A stretch of 64,000 nt of DNA from Porphyridium purpureum (taxonomy: Eukaryota > Rhodophyta > Bangiophyceae > Porphyridiales > Porphyridiaceae). The position numbers and the translations under genes are program-made. The DNA lies in NCBI GenBank assembly GCA_008690995.1, contig VRMN01000018.1:45001-109000 (forward strand), written 5' to 3'. Below, in pieces: positions 55,639 to 64,000 of this stretch (positions are counted from its first letter, which is position 1; every line of letters begins with the position of its first letter). A model generated the notes under the pieces. That model was given only the letters and a program-made list of their open reading frames with translations, was not told the DNA's origin and made no database searches.

Positions 55639-58600
55639 ATGGCTGATCAGCTCGGCGATCACGAAGTGCAGCAGGATCACGCCGAGGACGCACATGAGGT
55701 GCAGGTGGCGCTTCATGGGCTCGGCGTGCGATGCTCCATTGTGGACGTCCACACGCTGCGCGACGCCGAGCGAGGCGTGCACCGCAAACGAATTTGGGTG
55801 GACATTCTGTTGGAGCCAAAGTCATTCGTGCTGTCGTTCATTTTGCGGCTCAATGCCGAGCTTTTCGACTCGTCTGCCGTGATTATCCAGCGCTCCCTCC
55901 ACCGTCGAGACCGTATCGATCGGTACTACGACCAGGAGGAGGATCAGGACTCCATGTACTTTTCGTCTGCGTCGGCCTCGAGTCTTGAACCCGATTTTGA
56001 AACCATCTACGGTGAGGCGGAAGGCTTATCCGAGCAGGACGAGGCGCTCAGCCGCTCCTTCTCTGAACTCGGCCTCGACAATCCCATTTTCCCGGAGGAT
56101 GAGTTCTCCACGGAGCAAAGTCCTGTCTTCGAAGATGGTGTGGATTCTCGGAGTGGCGCAGGATATACAAATGAAAGAGCTACGGTGGATGGCGACCAAG
56201 AAGAACCGGACCGGTCGGAAGCAACGGAACACCAAGAGGACGCGGATCCTGCGTCTGAGGCTGCGCCGAGCGATAACAGTGCCCATGGGCAAAATGGAGA
56301 GGCAACAACTACCAAGATTGACTTTACTGACGAGGCAGTCGCAGTGTCATCGGCACCATCATTAACGCGCGCGACAGCATCGTCGACCGAGTCGTCCTCG
56401 TCACAAGCGCCTGCGGCCACTGTACCAGTTTCAGCCGATGCACCGTCCGCAGAAACGACTCCAATGGCTGCATCGGGCGCTGGTGGCTCGGTGACGAGTG
56501 AGAAGAAAGTGGTGCTGCTATGTCGAGCGGCAGAGCGGCTTCGATTCGGGATAGTTCGTCTGCACCGCAAGGATGAAAAGATATCCTCGAAAGAGGCGTG
56601 TATTATTGTGAATATTGTCGGATACTCGCGAGGAGCAAATCCGTCCACCAACCGACTGAAGGCCTTTTTGAACACCAGTTCGAATCTTGCATTTTTCTCG
56701 GAAGAGCTTTCTCCAGACCTGCCTGTAAGCCATTTGGTCGACCGTTCAGAGATTGATTCGCTGACTGGGTTTTCGCTCTTCAATGCCAAGCGGTATCGTC
56801 AAGCTGGCGAAATGCTTCAGCGCGCGAGCAAGAGCGCTTGGAACGTAGCTACGTCTTTCCCAGATCTTGCGATGCGCGACTGGGCTCTGAGCCTCGAGGT
56901 AATGGCACTTTACTCATACTTTGAACACGACCAGCTTTTGCCTGAAACCACGATTGGGCTTCAGCAGCTTGCCATGCTCGTGCCGCGGCATTTGGGCACG
57001 TCGCCGCTCACGATCAACCTGCTGCTCAACTCTGCCCTGGACCCAGAGGGTGTGTCTATGTTTGCAAATTTTCAGTATCCACGGCGCACGCACCGCATGG
57101 AGGAGACCGCATGCGGTGCGCGTGCAATCTTGACCTCATTGTATCGGCCATTGTGCTTTATTTTCGCGCGCGTGCTCTTGAACTGCAACCATTTTGTGGT
57201 TCAGACCGCCGCGGTGAAAATGCTCGAGTATGTGATTGAGCAAGTAGGCTGTGCGCTGAGCTTGGACTTGTCGTGCATCATCGAGTGCCTGTTGTTCTCG
57301 TATTCGCAACTCTATGATATCAGTGTTCCGAATGCGGCAAATGGGGACCGAGCTGGCCAGACGCCCCGCGATGGAGGCGCCAACGACAGTACATTGCGAA
57401 GCAGTACGAGCATGGGTGTCAGCAGTAATAGCGATGCTGGTATCGCGGCATCCCGTTCACGGCTTGCCATTGCGCTCGACGAAGCTTTTGACAGCATTTG
57501 TCGGCTGCTGCCGTTGATCGACTTGCATATACTGAGCCTGATTCTCGGCTCAAGGCTGTTTGTTCTTTTGTCGCGCAGCTTGTCGCCCCTCGACCAGCTT
57601 ATGAGTGCGACTTGCCGTGCAAAGCTCCCTCGTGATCCGGAGTACGGCGACACGGTGACAGGATATTCCGCGACTCCTAGTGCAGCGCTGTACGATGCAT
57701 CGCGTGGCAGGCTGCGTCGGCGTGGCCTCGCGCAGGCTTTGCGCCTCACACACCTGATGCTGATCCTCATTAAGGGCGACCTGGCGATTCCCCCGAGTCT
57801 CTTTGTTCGTCTGTTCCAATTACTGGTACATTCGCGCGCGGGTGTAGCTTCGCTCGGCAACGGCAGCAGTAACAGCGCTGCCAAGATTGGAGGCATGGGC
57901 GTGAGTGGAGAATCGAGTCCTGCACTGCAGACAAGCTCAGAAGAGTTGGACTCGGAAGCATTGGCTGACATTTTATCAGTGCCCGAAGTGCGGCGCACCG
58001 GAATTCATGCGTGGGACGTTTTGCACGAATCTGTGGCTCTCGCATCACGCGGACTGGTTGCTTCCAAATGCCAGCCATACATGGAGCTCTTCTGCGACAT
58101 GCTTGCGGAACTCTTTTCGGAGAAACGACGAGTAGGCGTTGACGAGACGTGGGAGGACAAGCTTGCGTTCATCAATTCCACCGCCGCGACGTCGATGAGT
58201 GCTTCGCGCGGTGGCATAAGCATTGGTACTGGAACCAGTACGATGGTGGACCGCGACCGCATTCTCACAAAAATTGAGATTCGGGACTTACAGGCTCTTC
58301 GCCGGCTAGTGCAATTCATTACGGACTTTGTGGACCACTTGGAGCCGCTCACCGATGGTCAGGATCGTTCAGCAATTGTGACAATCTACGATTTACAGCG
58401 CACGCTTGCCCGCGCTCTGTCGCGCCTCTCCATGAGCTTGATGCTGGATATTGCTTTGTACGAGGCGCGTAGCTCGAGCAAGCTCTCTGACGAAACGAGC
58501 GGCTACAGCTCGATCGAGGACGAGGTCGTGGACATTGGCTTTCACTCACCGCGCAATCCGGTGACTTCGTCGAGCATGAGTATCGAATCTCACCCCCGCA

Positions 58601-61083
58601 GTATGTCGTCCGACAAGGGCAGCATCTATGAAGTGCAACTGTCCTCCGCGCTTGCGTTGATGGACTCTGTATGGCAGTCGCATTCGTTGGTTGTCGCGCT
58701 GCTACCAGACAAACTTCACTTTGAAAGCACGCATCTGGACAACAGCGGATACAGCGCCGCGCTGAAGGAAGACGTGGACGAAGTTGTGCCAGGTGAAACA
58801 GTTCTGAATATCATCACAGAACGCATGAACTATCGCGCGCCGCCTATGAGTTTGCTGCGGATGCTCGTGGTCATCGCCAAACGCATGTCCGAGGCAGTCT
58901 CGAGTAAGCGTTCGTTTCTGTGTGTGGAGAACGGGCAGCTGAGCACAAACTTGACACTCGAAACGCGCGACCGAATTCTTGGCTCGATGGTGGCCTTGCT
59001 GCGAGCGTTTCTGCCGTGGGTGCCACATGCACAGAATGAGGAGATTTTTGTGCTGCTTGACGAACTGCTTCCCGCTTGCATAAGCAGCCTCACCGCCGTT
59101 GATATGATCAGGTTGCAGGACGCACTAGCCGACCAGAGTAGCTCGTCGCAGGTTCAAAGCGTTGACGCCACGCTGCGTCTACTTGCGGTGCTTGTTTCGA
59201 AAGTTCCACCGCGAAATCCGCGCGTTGCACTAGACTCTGTGGCTGCCTTGTATGATCCATCGGCCAGCGTACAATATGGGATTAGCCCGCTCAACTACTT
59301 GAGCTTTGCTGGCGTGTGCGCAGTCTCATCTACCAGCGGTAGCGACACGAAAAAACAACAAAAGCAAGTGGTGCACCGAAGGCTCGGTCCAGACTCGTTT
59401 CCGCGCGCTGGCTTTGGAGTTGGCGAAGGATCAGCGCTGACGTCGGTCCAATCATCGCTGAAGACCAACCGGCCATTCGTGAGCTTCCACCTACATGTTG
59501 TCATGTTTTCGTGTTTTGACGCGTTTGACGCTTTCTGCAAGTGTTCTACGAGCAAGGACCACGGCTTTCGTGTGACGTCAGAGCGGCTGGACCATTTCTT
59601 GGAGCAAGCCGCATTCCTTGTACGCTGCTTGCGGTCCAGTGTGTTACCGCACGCGGCGGTAGATCATCGCCCTTTCCTAAGTGCATGTATTGGCGACGTG
59701 TTCAGCACGTGCCTCATGATGTTAGAGCACCTGGACGCGCGTGTGCGCCTGATTGGTCTCGAGATTTTTATTGCGTCGGTAGAAATCCTTCTGGTCACTT
59801 CACTGATCGACGTGCCGTCACACTACACGGTCAATGGAGAGACCGACGGGCCGCTCCAGGACGTGCCTCTTCCGCGGGGCTCTTTAGAGAAGAGCGTGCA
59901 CATGAAGGCCAAGCCGGACGCTCAAGCATTTGAGGAAAAGGCTTGGGGTATGTTGAGCATGTTTGTGGTCTCAGTGCTTGCCAAAGATGCACATCCGGAT
60001 CTTGATCTGCAGTTTGCAGTGATTAAGTACCTGCGCAATTGCCTGATGCGCGCGCTTCTAGCCTCAAACGGTGCCAATGGGAGCTGCACGCTGCAGATTG
60101 ACCAGATTACGATGATCTGGGACGCAGTGTGTGCGCGCAACTATGCGCCGTGGCGTGACCTCAGCTTGCAGTCTCACATTGTTTCCATGATCTTGGTGAA
60201 CGCGGCGCTGGCGTCTATCCTGAGTACCAGCGTCGGTTCGTCGCAGCTGCGCTCGCGCGTGGCGACCTTCACGTCGTTTGCTGAGCACAAGTTGTTCGTC
60301 TGGGTTGAGGAGCACTTGAAAGGGCGCTCTCGACAGCATCGCATGTGGGGCGCGCGTGTGCTTGAGAATTACATGCAAGCGATTGTGTCGAATGAGCTGC
60401 GTCTGGTGTCACGCCGTCTTCCGCGCCCGCCAGTGCGCGTGTGGCGCGCTCTTCGCTCGCTGCGCCAAGACTGGTACATTGACCTATCGCTTCTGGCGGA
60501 CTCGCTTTTGGAAGTCTACTTGACACAACCGGCGGAACCGGCGGACGCGACACAGCAGCAGCAGCAGCAGCAGCAGCAGCTTCGCACGGCCAGCAGTAGT
60601 GGTAGCGTTGCGCGCGAGGATCTTGCGGAGACGCTTCTCATTTGGTTTCCGGACGTGATGGAGGAGGCCATGGGCGAGGTGGTCGTTGACGCGGACCAAT
60701 TCTTGATGTCATTTACAAATTATCTGGGGGCGCATATTGCGGATGAAGACGAAGCGGTCCCAGCCATGCGAGAAGATTCCGTTTTGTCCGCCCACATTGG
60801 TGAGGAGCGCGACGTGCTCGAGCGTGCTGCAGATGCCGTCATAGACTTTGACGTGAACCACGGCACCGCCGGCTTTATCACGGACTTGACGGAGGAGGGG
60901 CCGCCCGCCCATGAGCTTCCTGTCAGCGATGAGGGCCTCAGCGGAGGCAGTATTCAAGGCGGCGGTGGCGTTGGCGTGCCCAAGAAGCATCGCAAGCCGC
61001 CGATCAAAGTTACCATCAGTGACGAGGATGAAAACGGACTTGTTGGCTTTGACGAGATTTCAGAGCTTGGGTCCTCAACCTAA
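55639..61083 (+). CDS. Giant helical-repeat (HEAT/ARM-like) protein with polyglutamine tract
   Basis: 1814 residues, family not identified. The first ~95 residues are folded-looking (VQVALHGLGVRCSIVDVHTL, KRIWVDILLEPKSFVLSFIL). About 200 acidic/serine-rich residues follow, then a long chain of amphipathic helices resembling HEAT or ARM repeats (e.g. FVVQTAAVKMLEYVIEQVGC, LDLHILSLILGSRLFVLLSR, LDARVRLIGLEIFIASVEIL). Nine consecutive CAG codons at 60553-60579 give a Q9 tract. The end is acidic with a basic KKHRKPPIK motif. HEAT giants such as furry, MON2, dopey or huntingtin have this look, but none could be matched convincingly. It is probably a cytosolic or trafficking scaffold, by inference. 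Confidence 0.7.
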   Translation: MADQLGDHEVQQDHAEDAHEVQVALHGLGVRCSIVDVHTLRDAERGVHRKRIWVDILLEPKSFVLSFILRLNAELFDSSAVIIQRSLHRRDRIDRYYDQEEDQDSMYFSSASASSLEPDFETIYGEAEGLSEQDEALSRSFSELGLDNPIFPEDEFSTEQSPVFEDGVDSRSGAGYTNERATVDGDQEEPDRSEATEHQEDADPASEAAPSDNSAHGQNGEATTTKIDFTDEAVAVSSAPSLTRATASSTESSSSQAPAATVPVSADAPSAETTPMAASGAGGSVTSEKKVVLLCRAAERLRFGIVRLHRKDEKISSKEACIIVNIVGYSRGANPSTNRLKAFLNTSSNLAFFSEELSPDLPVSHLVDRSEIDSLTGFSLFNAKRYRQAGEMLQRASKSAWNVATSFPDLAMRDWALSLEVMALYSYFEHDQLLPETTIGLQQLAMLVPRHLGTSPLTINLLLNSALDPEGVSMFANFQYPRRTHRMEETACGARAILTSLYRPLCFIFARVLLNCNHFVVQTAAVKMLEYVIEQVGCALSLDLSCIIECLLFSYSQLYDISVPNAANGDRAGQTPRDGGANDSTLRSSTSMGVSSNSDAGIAASRSRLAIALDEAFDSICRLLPLIDLHILSLILGSRLFVLLSRSLSPLDQLMSATCRAKLPRDPEYGDTVTGYSATPSAALYDASRGRLRRRGLAQALRLTHLMLILIKGDLAIPPSLFVRLFQLLVHSRAGVASLGNGSSNSAAKIGGMGVSGESSPALQTSSEELDSEALADILSVPEVRRTGIHAWDVLHESVALASRGLVASKCQPYMELFCDMLAELFSEKRRVGVDETWEDKLAFINSTAATSMSASRGGISIGTGTSTMVDRDRILTKIEIRDLQALRRLVQFITDFVDHLEPLTDGQDRSAIVTIYDLQRTLARALSRLSMSLMLDIALYEARSSSKLSDETSGYSSIEDEVVDIGFHSPRNPVTSSSMSIESHPRSMSSDKGSIYEVQLSSALALMDSVWQSHSLVVALLPDKLHFESTHLDNSGYSAALKEDVDEVVPGETVLNIITERMNYRAPPMSLLRMLVVIAKRMSEAVSSKRSFLCVENGQLSTNLTLETRDRILGSMVALLRAFLPWVPHAQNEEIFVLLDELLPACISSLTAVDMIRLQDALADQSSSSQVQSVDATLRLLAVLVSKVPPRNPRVALDSVAALYDPSASVQYGISPLNYLSFAGVCAVSSTSGSDTKKQQKQVVHRRLGPDSFPRAGFGVGEGSALTSVQSSLKTNRPFVSFHLHVVMFSCFDAFDAFCKCSTSKDHGFRVTSERLDHFLEQAAFLVRCLRSSVLPHAAVDHRPFLSACIGDVFSTCLMMLEHLDARVRLIGLEIFIASVEILLVTSLIDVPSHYTVNGETDGPLQDVPLPRGSLEKSVHMKAKPDAQAFEEKAWGMLSMFVVSVLAKDAHPDLDLQFAVIKYLRNCLMRALLASNGANGSCTLQIDQITMIWDAVCARNYAPWRDLSLQSHIVSMILVNAALASILSTSVGSSQLRSRVATFTSFAEHKLFVWVEEHLKGRSRQHRMWGARVLENYMQAIVSNELRLVSRRLPRPPVRVWRALRSLRQDWYIDLSLLADSLLEVYLTQPAEPADATQQQQQQQQQLRTASSSGSVAREDLAETLLIWFPDVMEEAMGEVVVDADQFLMSFTNYLGAHIADEDEAVPAMREDSVLSAHIGEERDVLERAADAVIDFDVNHGTAGFITDLTEEGPPAHELPVSDEGLSGGSIQGGGGVGVPKKHRKPPIKVTISDEDENGLVGFDEISELGSST
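60553..60579 (+). repeat. (CAG)9 coding microsatellite
   Basis: Nine CAG codons in frame, encoding polyglutamine near the C-terminus of the giant helical-repeat protein. It is likely variable in length between strains. Confidence 0.9.
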
Positions 61084-61263
61084 TTTGTACCATAAATATA
61101 TGAACATGAATGACGATCCGCGCTGTGGTTGGCACTCGCGGCGCACGCAAGAGATCCCTGCTTCAACGAGAGCTCGCACGAAACGCGTTTGGCAAAGGGA
61201 TCCAATGCTCTTCTGAAGAGTCGCAAGTTCAAGCGAGCTCCAATTTTCGATCTGGCGCCATGC

Positions 61264-61761
61264 TCAATTGATTATCGGGCTGGTCACGAGGCACGCAGAT
61301 CGCTGGAGCTCGTACGCGGCAGATGGTTCCAGGCGGGCGTAATAGTTTGGGATGGTTTTCGCGACATGGAATCCCCGCTTTGTGTAAAAATCCATGGCCT
61401 CATCATTGTCTTGTTGCACGTGCAGGTACATGCTCTCTGCGCCTAGTTGCTCTGCGAGCTCGACCGCACGACTCAGCAGCATTCCACCTATCCCTCTACC
61501 TCGGTACGCCGCCGCCACGCCCAGCACTGCGACATACAACCGAGGCGCGCGCTCGCCCTTCTCCTCCGCGCAGCAACACAACGCCCCGACCACACGACGT
61601 GCGTGGCTCACAAGCTGCGCGCTCGCCGGTCGCGCCGCACAGCCGTCCAGCACTCGCTGGTACAAGCTCTCTGCAAACCGCACCGGAAACACTCCCGCGT
61701 TGAACGCGCGAAGCTCGTGCACATTCTGCCTGGTCACCGCTCGCCACTCCAGCTCGTCCAT
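61264..61761 (-). CDS. NAA50: N-alpha-acetyltransferase 50 (NAA50-like)
   Basis: 165 residues from the ATG at 61761, where homology to NAA50 begins (NVHELRAFNAGVFPVRFAESLYQRVL). In-frame ATGs at 61806 and 61848 would add a short Gly/Arg-rich leader. NAA50 is a GNAT acetyltransferase, often partnering NatA, that acetylates N-termini beginning with methionine. Motifs are LYVAVLGVAAAYRGRGIGGMLL with the acetyl-CoA loop R-G-R-G-I-G, SMYLHVQQDNDEAMDFYTKRGF and the substrate-binding NYYARLEPSAAYELQ. The IFPV-type GVFPVRF and NYY motifs separate NAA50 from other GNATs. It is divergent from SNF5. Confidence 0.92.
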   Translation of the reverse strand: MDELEWRAVTRQNVHELRAFNAGVFPVRFAESLYQRVLDGCAARPASAQLVSHARRVVGALCCCAEEKGERAPRLYVAVLGVAAAYRGRGIGGMLLSRAVELAEQLGAESMYLHVQQDNDEAMDFYTKRGFHVAKTIPNYYARLEPSAAYELQRSACLVTSPIIN

Positions 61762-62163
61762 CGCCTCCCTTCTCCTCTCGCCATGGCCCCTTCCCACACC
61801 CGCCATCCCCTTCACACCCCAACCGCAGCACACTTCCTTTCGCGCCATTTTTCCTCTTCCGGTTCCTAGGGTTCGTGCTTCGCGTACTGTAAGCTCCTCC
61901 TTCACTAAGGTACACTTCTGCACACGGTCGCACTGTACCGTCTATTTACTTAATTAAGTGTCTGTCATCATAAATAATAATGATAAAAAGGTACAGTGCG
62001 CAAGCGTGTGTGTTCACGCCCACCAAGCTTGATGCAGTGTACCCATGAGGTACTGTTCGGGGGATGTTGCGGCTGCTTGCGGAGGAGGCGGGTTGTGGTG
62101 GGGGAGAGAGGGAAGGTGGATGTTGGGTTGAGGCGGGAGGTGGCGGGTGATGAGTGATGGGCG
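61762..62163. promoter_or_regulatory. Divergent NAA50/SNF5 promoter with inverted ACTGTAC repeats
   Basis: GCACTGTACC at 61930-61939 and its exact inverse GGTACAGTGC at 61990-61999 are 50 bases apart. They flank an AT-rich segment with TTACTTAATTAAGTG (a near-palindrome) and AATAATAATG. A telo-box-like CTAGGGTT lies at 61866-61873 and related GTACTGTA and GTACACTT at 61884 and 61910. The arrangement suggests a bidirectional promoter core; inferred. Confidence 0.5.
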
Positions 62164-63099
62164 ATGGGTGAGGTTGGAAGAGGACAGGTGGTGGACGATC
62201 TGGTGCCGATTCGGCTGGACATTACAGTGGATGGAGTGAGGTACGTGGACGCGTTTTCGTGGGGGTTTGAAGGAGATGACCGCGTCACGCCCGAGGCGTT
62301 TGCCAAGCTGCTCGTCCGCGACGAGAATCTCAGTGACGCGTTTGGCCCGAGAATTGCGCTCGCGATAAAGCAGCAGCTGCACGACTTTGTTCCGTTCGAT
62401 TTTGATCGAGCGCAGGAGTTGGTCTCGGGGGCGGGCGGGCGATTGGGCGCCGCAATCACAAACCATGCAGGCGCGGCGAAAAAGGGGCGCGGTGATCCAG
62501 ACACCCTTCACGACGCGGGAGCCAGCGACACACAGCTCGATCAGCTGGCGCTACCGAGGCAGGAGAATGTGCAGGTCGTGAGCATTGATTTACGCATGGG
62601 CCGCATCATTCTGCGTGACCAGTTCGAATGGGACATTCTCAATCACGAAAACTGCCCCGAGTCCTTTGCGACACAGCTGTGCGCCGACCTGGGCTTGCCC
62701 TCAGAGTATGTGTCGAATATGGCATGCGGGCTGCGCGAGCAGCTCTACTCCCTCCGCTTCTCGCCAGACGGACTCCGCCATAGCACTTACGCGCGCGACC
62801 TCGATACAACTGGCGTGCTTCGCAGTCTGGCAGACACCGCAAACTGGCAGCCGACTGTGGAGTGCCTCAGCAAGGAAGACGTGGAGCGCGTCGAGCGCCG
62901 CGAAATTCGCGAAGCGCGGCTCAATCGCAGGAACCGCGGTCGGAGCGATTTTGATGCCAGCCCGCGCTTTCTGGCTGCAGGATTAGGTGGTACCGATTCA
63001 ATTGCAGCCCGCATGGCGGGTCTCCGGCGTCCAACTCCTGGTGACAGCGATCCGGATGAACCCTCGAGCTCCCGGCGCTCGCGCAAAAGGCGCCATTAA
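62164..63099 (+). CDS. SNF5: SNF5/SMARCB1-like chromatin-remodelling subunit
   Basis: 311 residues from the ATG at 62164. Two imperfect SNF5 repeats are visible. The first is LVPIRLDITVDGVRYVDAFSWGF...TPEAFAKLLVRDENL...IALAIKQQLHDF (about 12-75). The second is VQVVSIDLRMGRIILRDQFEWDILNHENCPESFATQLCADLGLPSEY...GLREQLYSLR (about 137-195). They are followed by a basic C-terminus ending SRRSRKRRH. SNF5 is a core subunit of SWI/SNF (and SFH1 of RSC) that contacts the nucleosome acidic patch. The protein is shorter than human SMARCB1 (385) and lacks the N-terminal winged helix. Confidence 0.88.
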   Translation: MGEVGRGQVVDDLVPIRLDITVDGVRYVDAFSWGFEGDDRVTPEAFAKLLVRDENLSDAFGPRIALAIKQQLHDFVPFDFDRAQELVSGAGGRLGAAITNHAGAAKKGRGDPDTLHDAGASDTQLDQLALPRQENVQVVSIDLRMGRIILRDQFEWDILNHENCPESFATQLCADLGLPSEYVSNMACGLREQLYSLRFSPDGLRHSTYARDLDTTGVLRSLADTANWQPTVECLSKEDVERVERREIREARLNRRNRGRSDFDASPRFLAAGLGGTDSIAARMAGLRRPTPGDSDPDEPSSSRRSRKRRH

Positions 63100-63196
63100 T
63101 AGGTTGAAACGAAATGTATTTTAAAGGTTGGGTTGTACGCGGTACGTGTCGAAAGAGTAGCCAACCATCCCGAGCGCCGCGAACGCGGGGCCCAAG

Positions 63197-64000
63197 ATGT
63201 CGGTCGCTCCTCCTTGCGACAGCATGCGCACTGTCGTCATGGCGTTTGGCACGGTGCCTTTTGCCCCGGCGGCTGCGAAAAAGGCCTTCCCAACGTCCAG
63301 ACAGAACGTGCCAAGCGCGAGAACGTACGCGCGGCGGAAAAAGAACGCCGTGCACAAGGGTTGCGTGGTAGCGGCGGTGGGAAATGAGAATGGTATCGGT
63401 GCGAAGGACGGTGACCCTGGCTCTGGTGGCGATGACTCGTACTTGAGCCAACTTTCTGCATCGACCCGTGTCGAGAATGGAACTGATATTGAGCGTGGCT
63501 TGCGTGACGAAGCTTTGAATGTGGATACACCATTGCGGACCAAAGAAATGCAGCGCATGCTAAAAAGCCGACTGGCAGAGTACCAGACTCGGATGCTAAT
63601 GACGCCCGGCAGAAGCGTCCTGGTGATTGTGCAAGGCTACGGATTTTCAGGCAAGGCGTCTTCGATACGAGCCATGAGCAATGGTATGAATCCCTCTGGT
63701 GTGACAGTGACTTCATTCGGAGTCCCTGTGGACGAGGAGCTCGACTTCAATTTCCTGTGGCGCTACCACCGCGCTGCACCACGCGCCGGACAAGTGGCAT
63801 TTTGGAATCGATCGTACTTTGAAGATGTCGTGACGGCGTCGGTCAAGGGACTCGTGAGTGACGCTCAAGCGCGCAAGCGCTGCGAGATGATCAACGAATT
63901 TGAGAAGATTCTGGAGCGGAACGGAACTGCCATTCTAAAGGTGTTCCTGAATGTCAGTCTCGAGACTCTGTTCGACCGCGTCGAGGCGCGTGCTGCGGAT
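63197..64000 (+). CDS. PPK2: Polyphosphate kinase 2-family protein, plastid-targeted (partial)
   Basis: Starts at the ATG at 63197 (or 63239) and runs off the window end, so no stop is present; 268 codons are seen. The first ~60 residues look like a transit peptide, including MAFGTVPFAPAAAKK and a serine/arginine-rich part. The PPK2 core begins near residue 117 (LRTKEMQRMLKSRLAEYQTRM). It continues with the P-loop-like VQGYGFSGKASSIRAM, VTSFGVPVDEELDFNFLWRYHRA, VAFWNRSYFEDVV, INEFEKILERNGTAILKVFLNVSLE and FDRVEAR. PPK2 enzymes transfer phosphate between polyphosphate and nucleotides. FNRSxYEDV is the normal form in one bacterial PPK2 subgroup, suggesting bacterial ancestry. Which nucleotide it uses is not readable. 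Confidence 0.85.
   Translation, partial: MSVAPPCDSMRTVVMAFGTVPFAPAAAKKAFPTSRQNVPSARTYARRKKNAVHKGCVVAAVGNENGIGAKDGDPGSGGDDSYLSQLSASTRVENGTDIERGLRDEALNVDTPLRTKEMQRMLKSRLAEYQTRMLMTPGRSVLVIVQGYGFSGKASSIRAMSNGMNPSGVTVTSFGVPVDEELDFNFLWRYHRAAPRAGQVAFWNRSYFEDVVTASVKGLVSDAQARKRCEMINEFEKILERNGTAILKVFLNVSLETLFDRVEARAAD

Noticed and set aside
1-64000. CRISPR arrays, operons, integrated viruses or LTR elements
   Set aside because: No regularly spaced repeats, no ribosome-binding-site-linked gene strings, and no capsid, polymerase or LTR signatures were seen. The only mobile element is the Tc1/mariner DNA transposon.

Overview
The window looks like nuclear DNA of a unicellular red alga, with Porphyridium-like species as the best guess. 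That placement is inference from gene content and architecture, not from a search. Genes are dense and almost all are single uninterrupted reading frames. GC is high. Plastid and mitochondrial functions carry N-terminal targeting extensions: magnesium-protoporphyrin methyltransferase, class I aldolase, fructose-bisphosphatase, a polyphosphate kinase 2, COQ2 and an rRNA methyltransferase. Eukaryote-only families are common: UFC1, COG1, NUP133, MIA40, NAA50, SNF5 and a KNL2/M18BP1-like protein. A membrane-anchored sulfotransferase and a starch-binding trehalose-phosphate-synthase-like protein fit red algal sulfated polysaccharide and floridoside/floridean starch biology.

Layout. 1-7.1 kb: a PLP enzyme of the methionine gamma-lyase/aluminium-resistance family whose N-terminal coding signal jumps frames, then UFC1, then a long OB-fold protein (CTC1-like, tentative) followed by an ambiguous tail. 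7.2-19.1 kb: SUN-domain protein, an orphan coiled-coil membrane protein, COG1, a small RING-type protein, CHLM and an orphan multi-pass membrane protein. 19.1-31.7 kb: a DDT/RFTS chromatin protein, COQ2, FBPase and NUP133 (divergent), a TPR/RPAP3-C co-chaperone and plastid aldolase. 31.7-40.7 kb: a promoter/microsatellite region, KNL2-like protein, MIA40 and CUTA (divergent), an MRM3-like methyltransferase and PRPP synthetase (divergent), a small broken-frame gene and a DAP-decarboxylase-like enzyme. 41.1-42.5 kb: a decayed Tc1/mariner DNA transposon with TA target duplication and IR/DR ends. 42.7-64 kb: an extended SDR, a small membrane protein, a CAMK-type kinase, CBM20-GT20, a sulfotransferase, a giant polyQ-bearing repeat protein, NAA50 and SNF5 (divergent), and the start of PPK2, cut by the window end.

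How the genes relate. There are no operons. Several neighbours are divergent pairs with short shared promoters (116 bp FBPase/NUP133; 134 bp MRM3-like/PRS). Aldolase, FBPase and the GT20 protein belong to carbon fixation and storage. The sulfotransferase belongs to cell-coat synthesis. The DDT-RFTS, KNL2-like and SNF5 proteins are chromatin or centromere factors. A 7-base motif, ACTGTAC/GTACAGT, recurs in about seven intergenic regions, sometimes as palindromes and beside telo-box-like AACCCTA motifs; it is the most interesting non-coding signal here. Start codons were set to the first supported ATG. All identifications come from reading motifs by eye; no database search was run.
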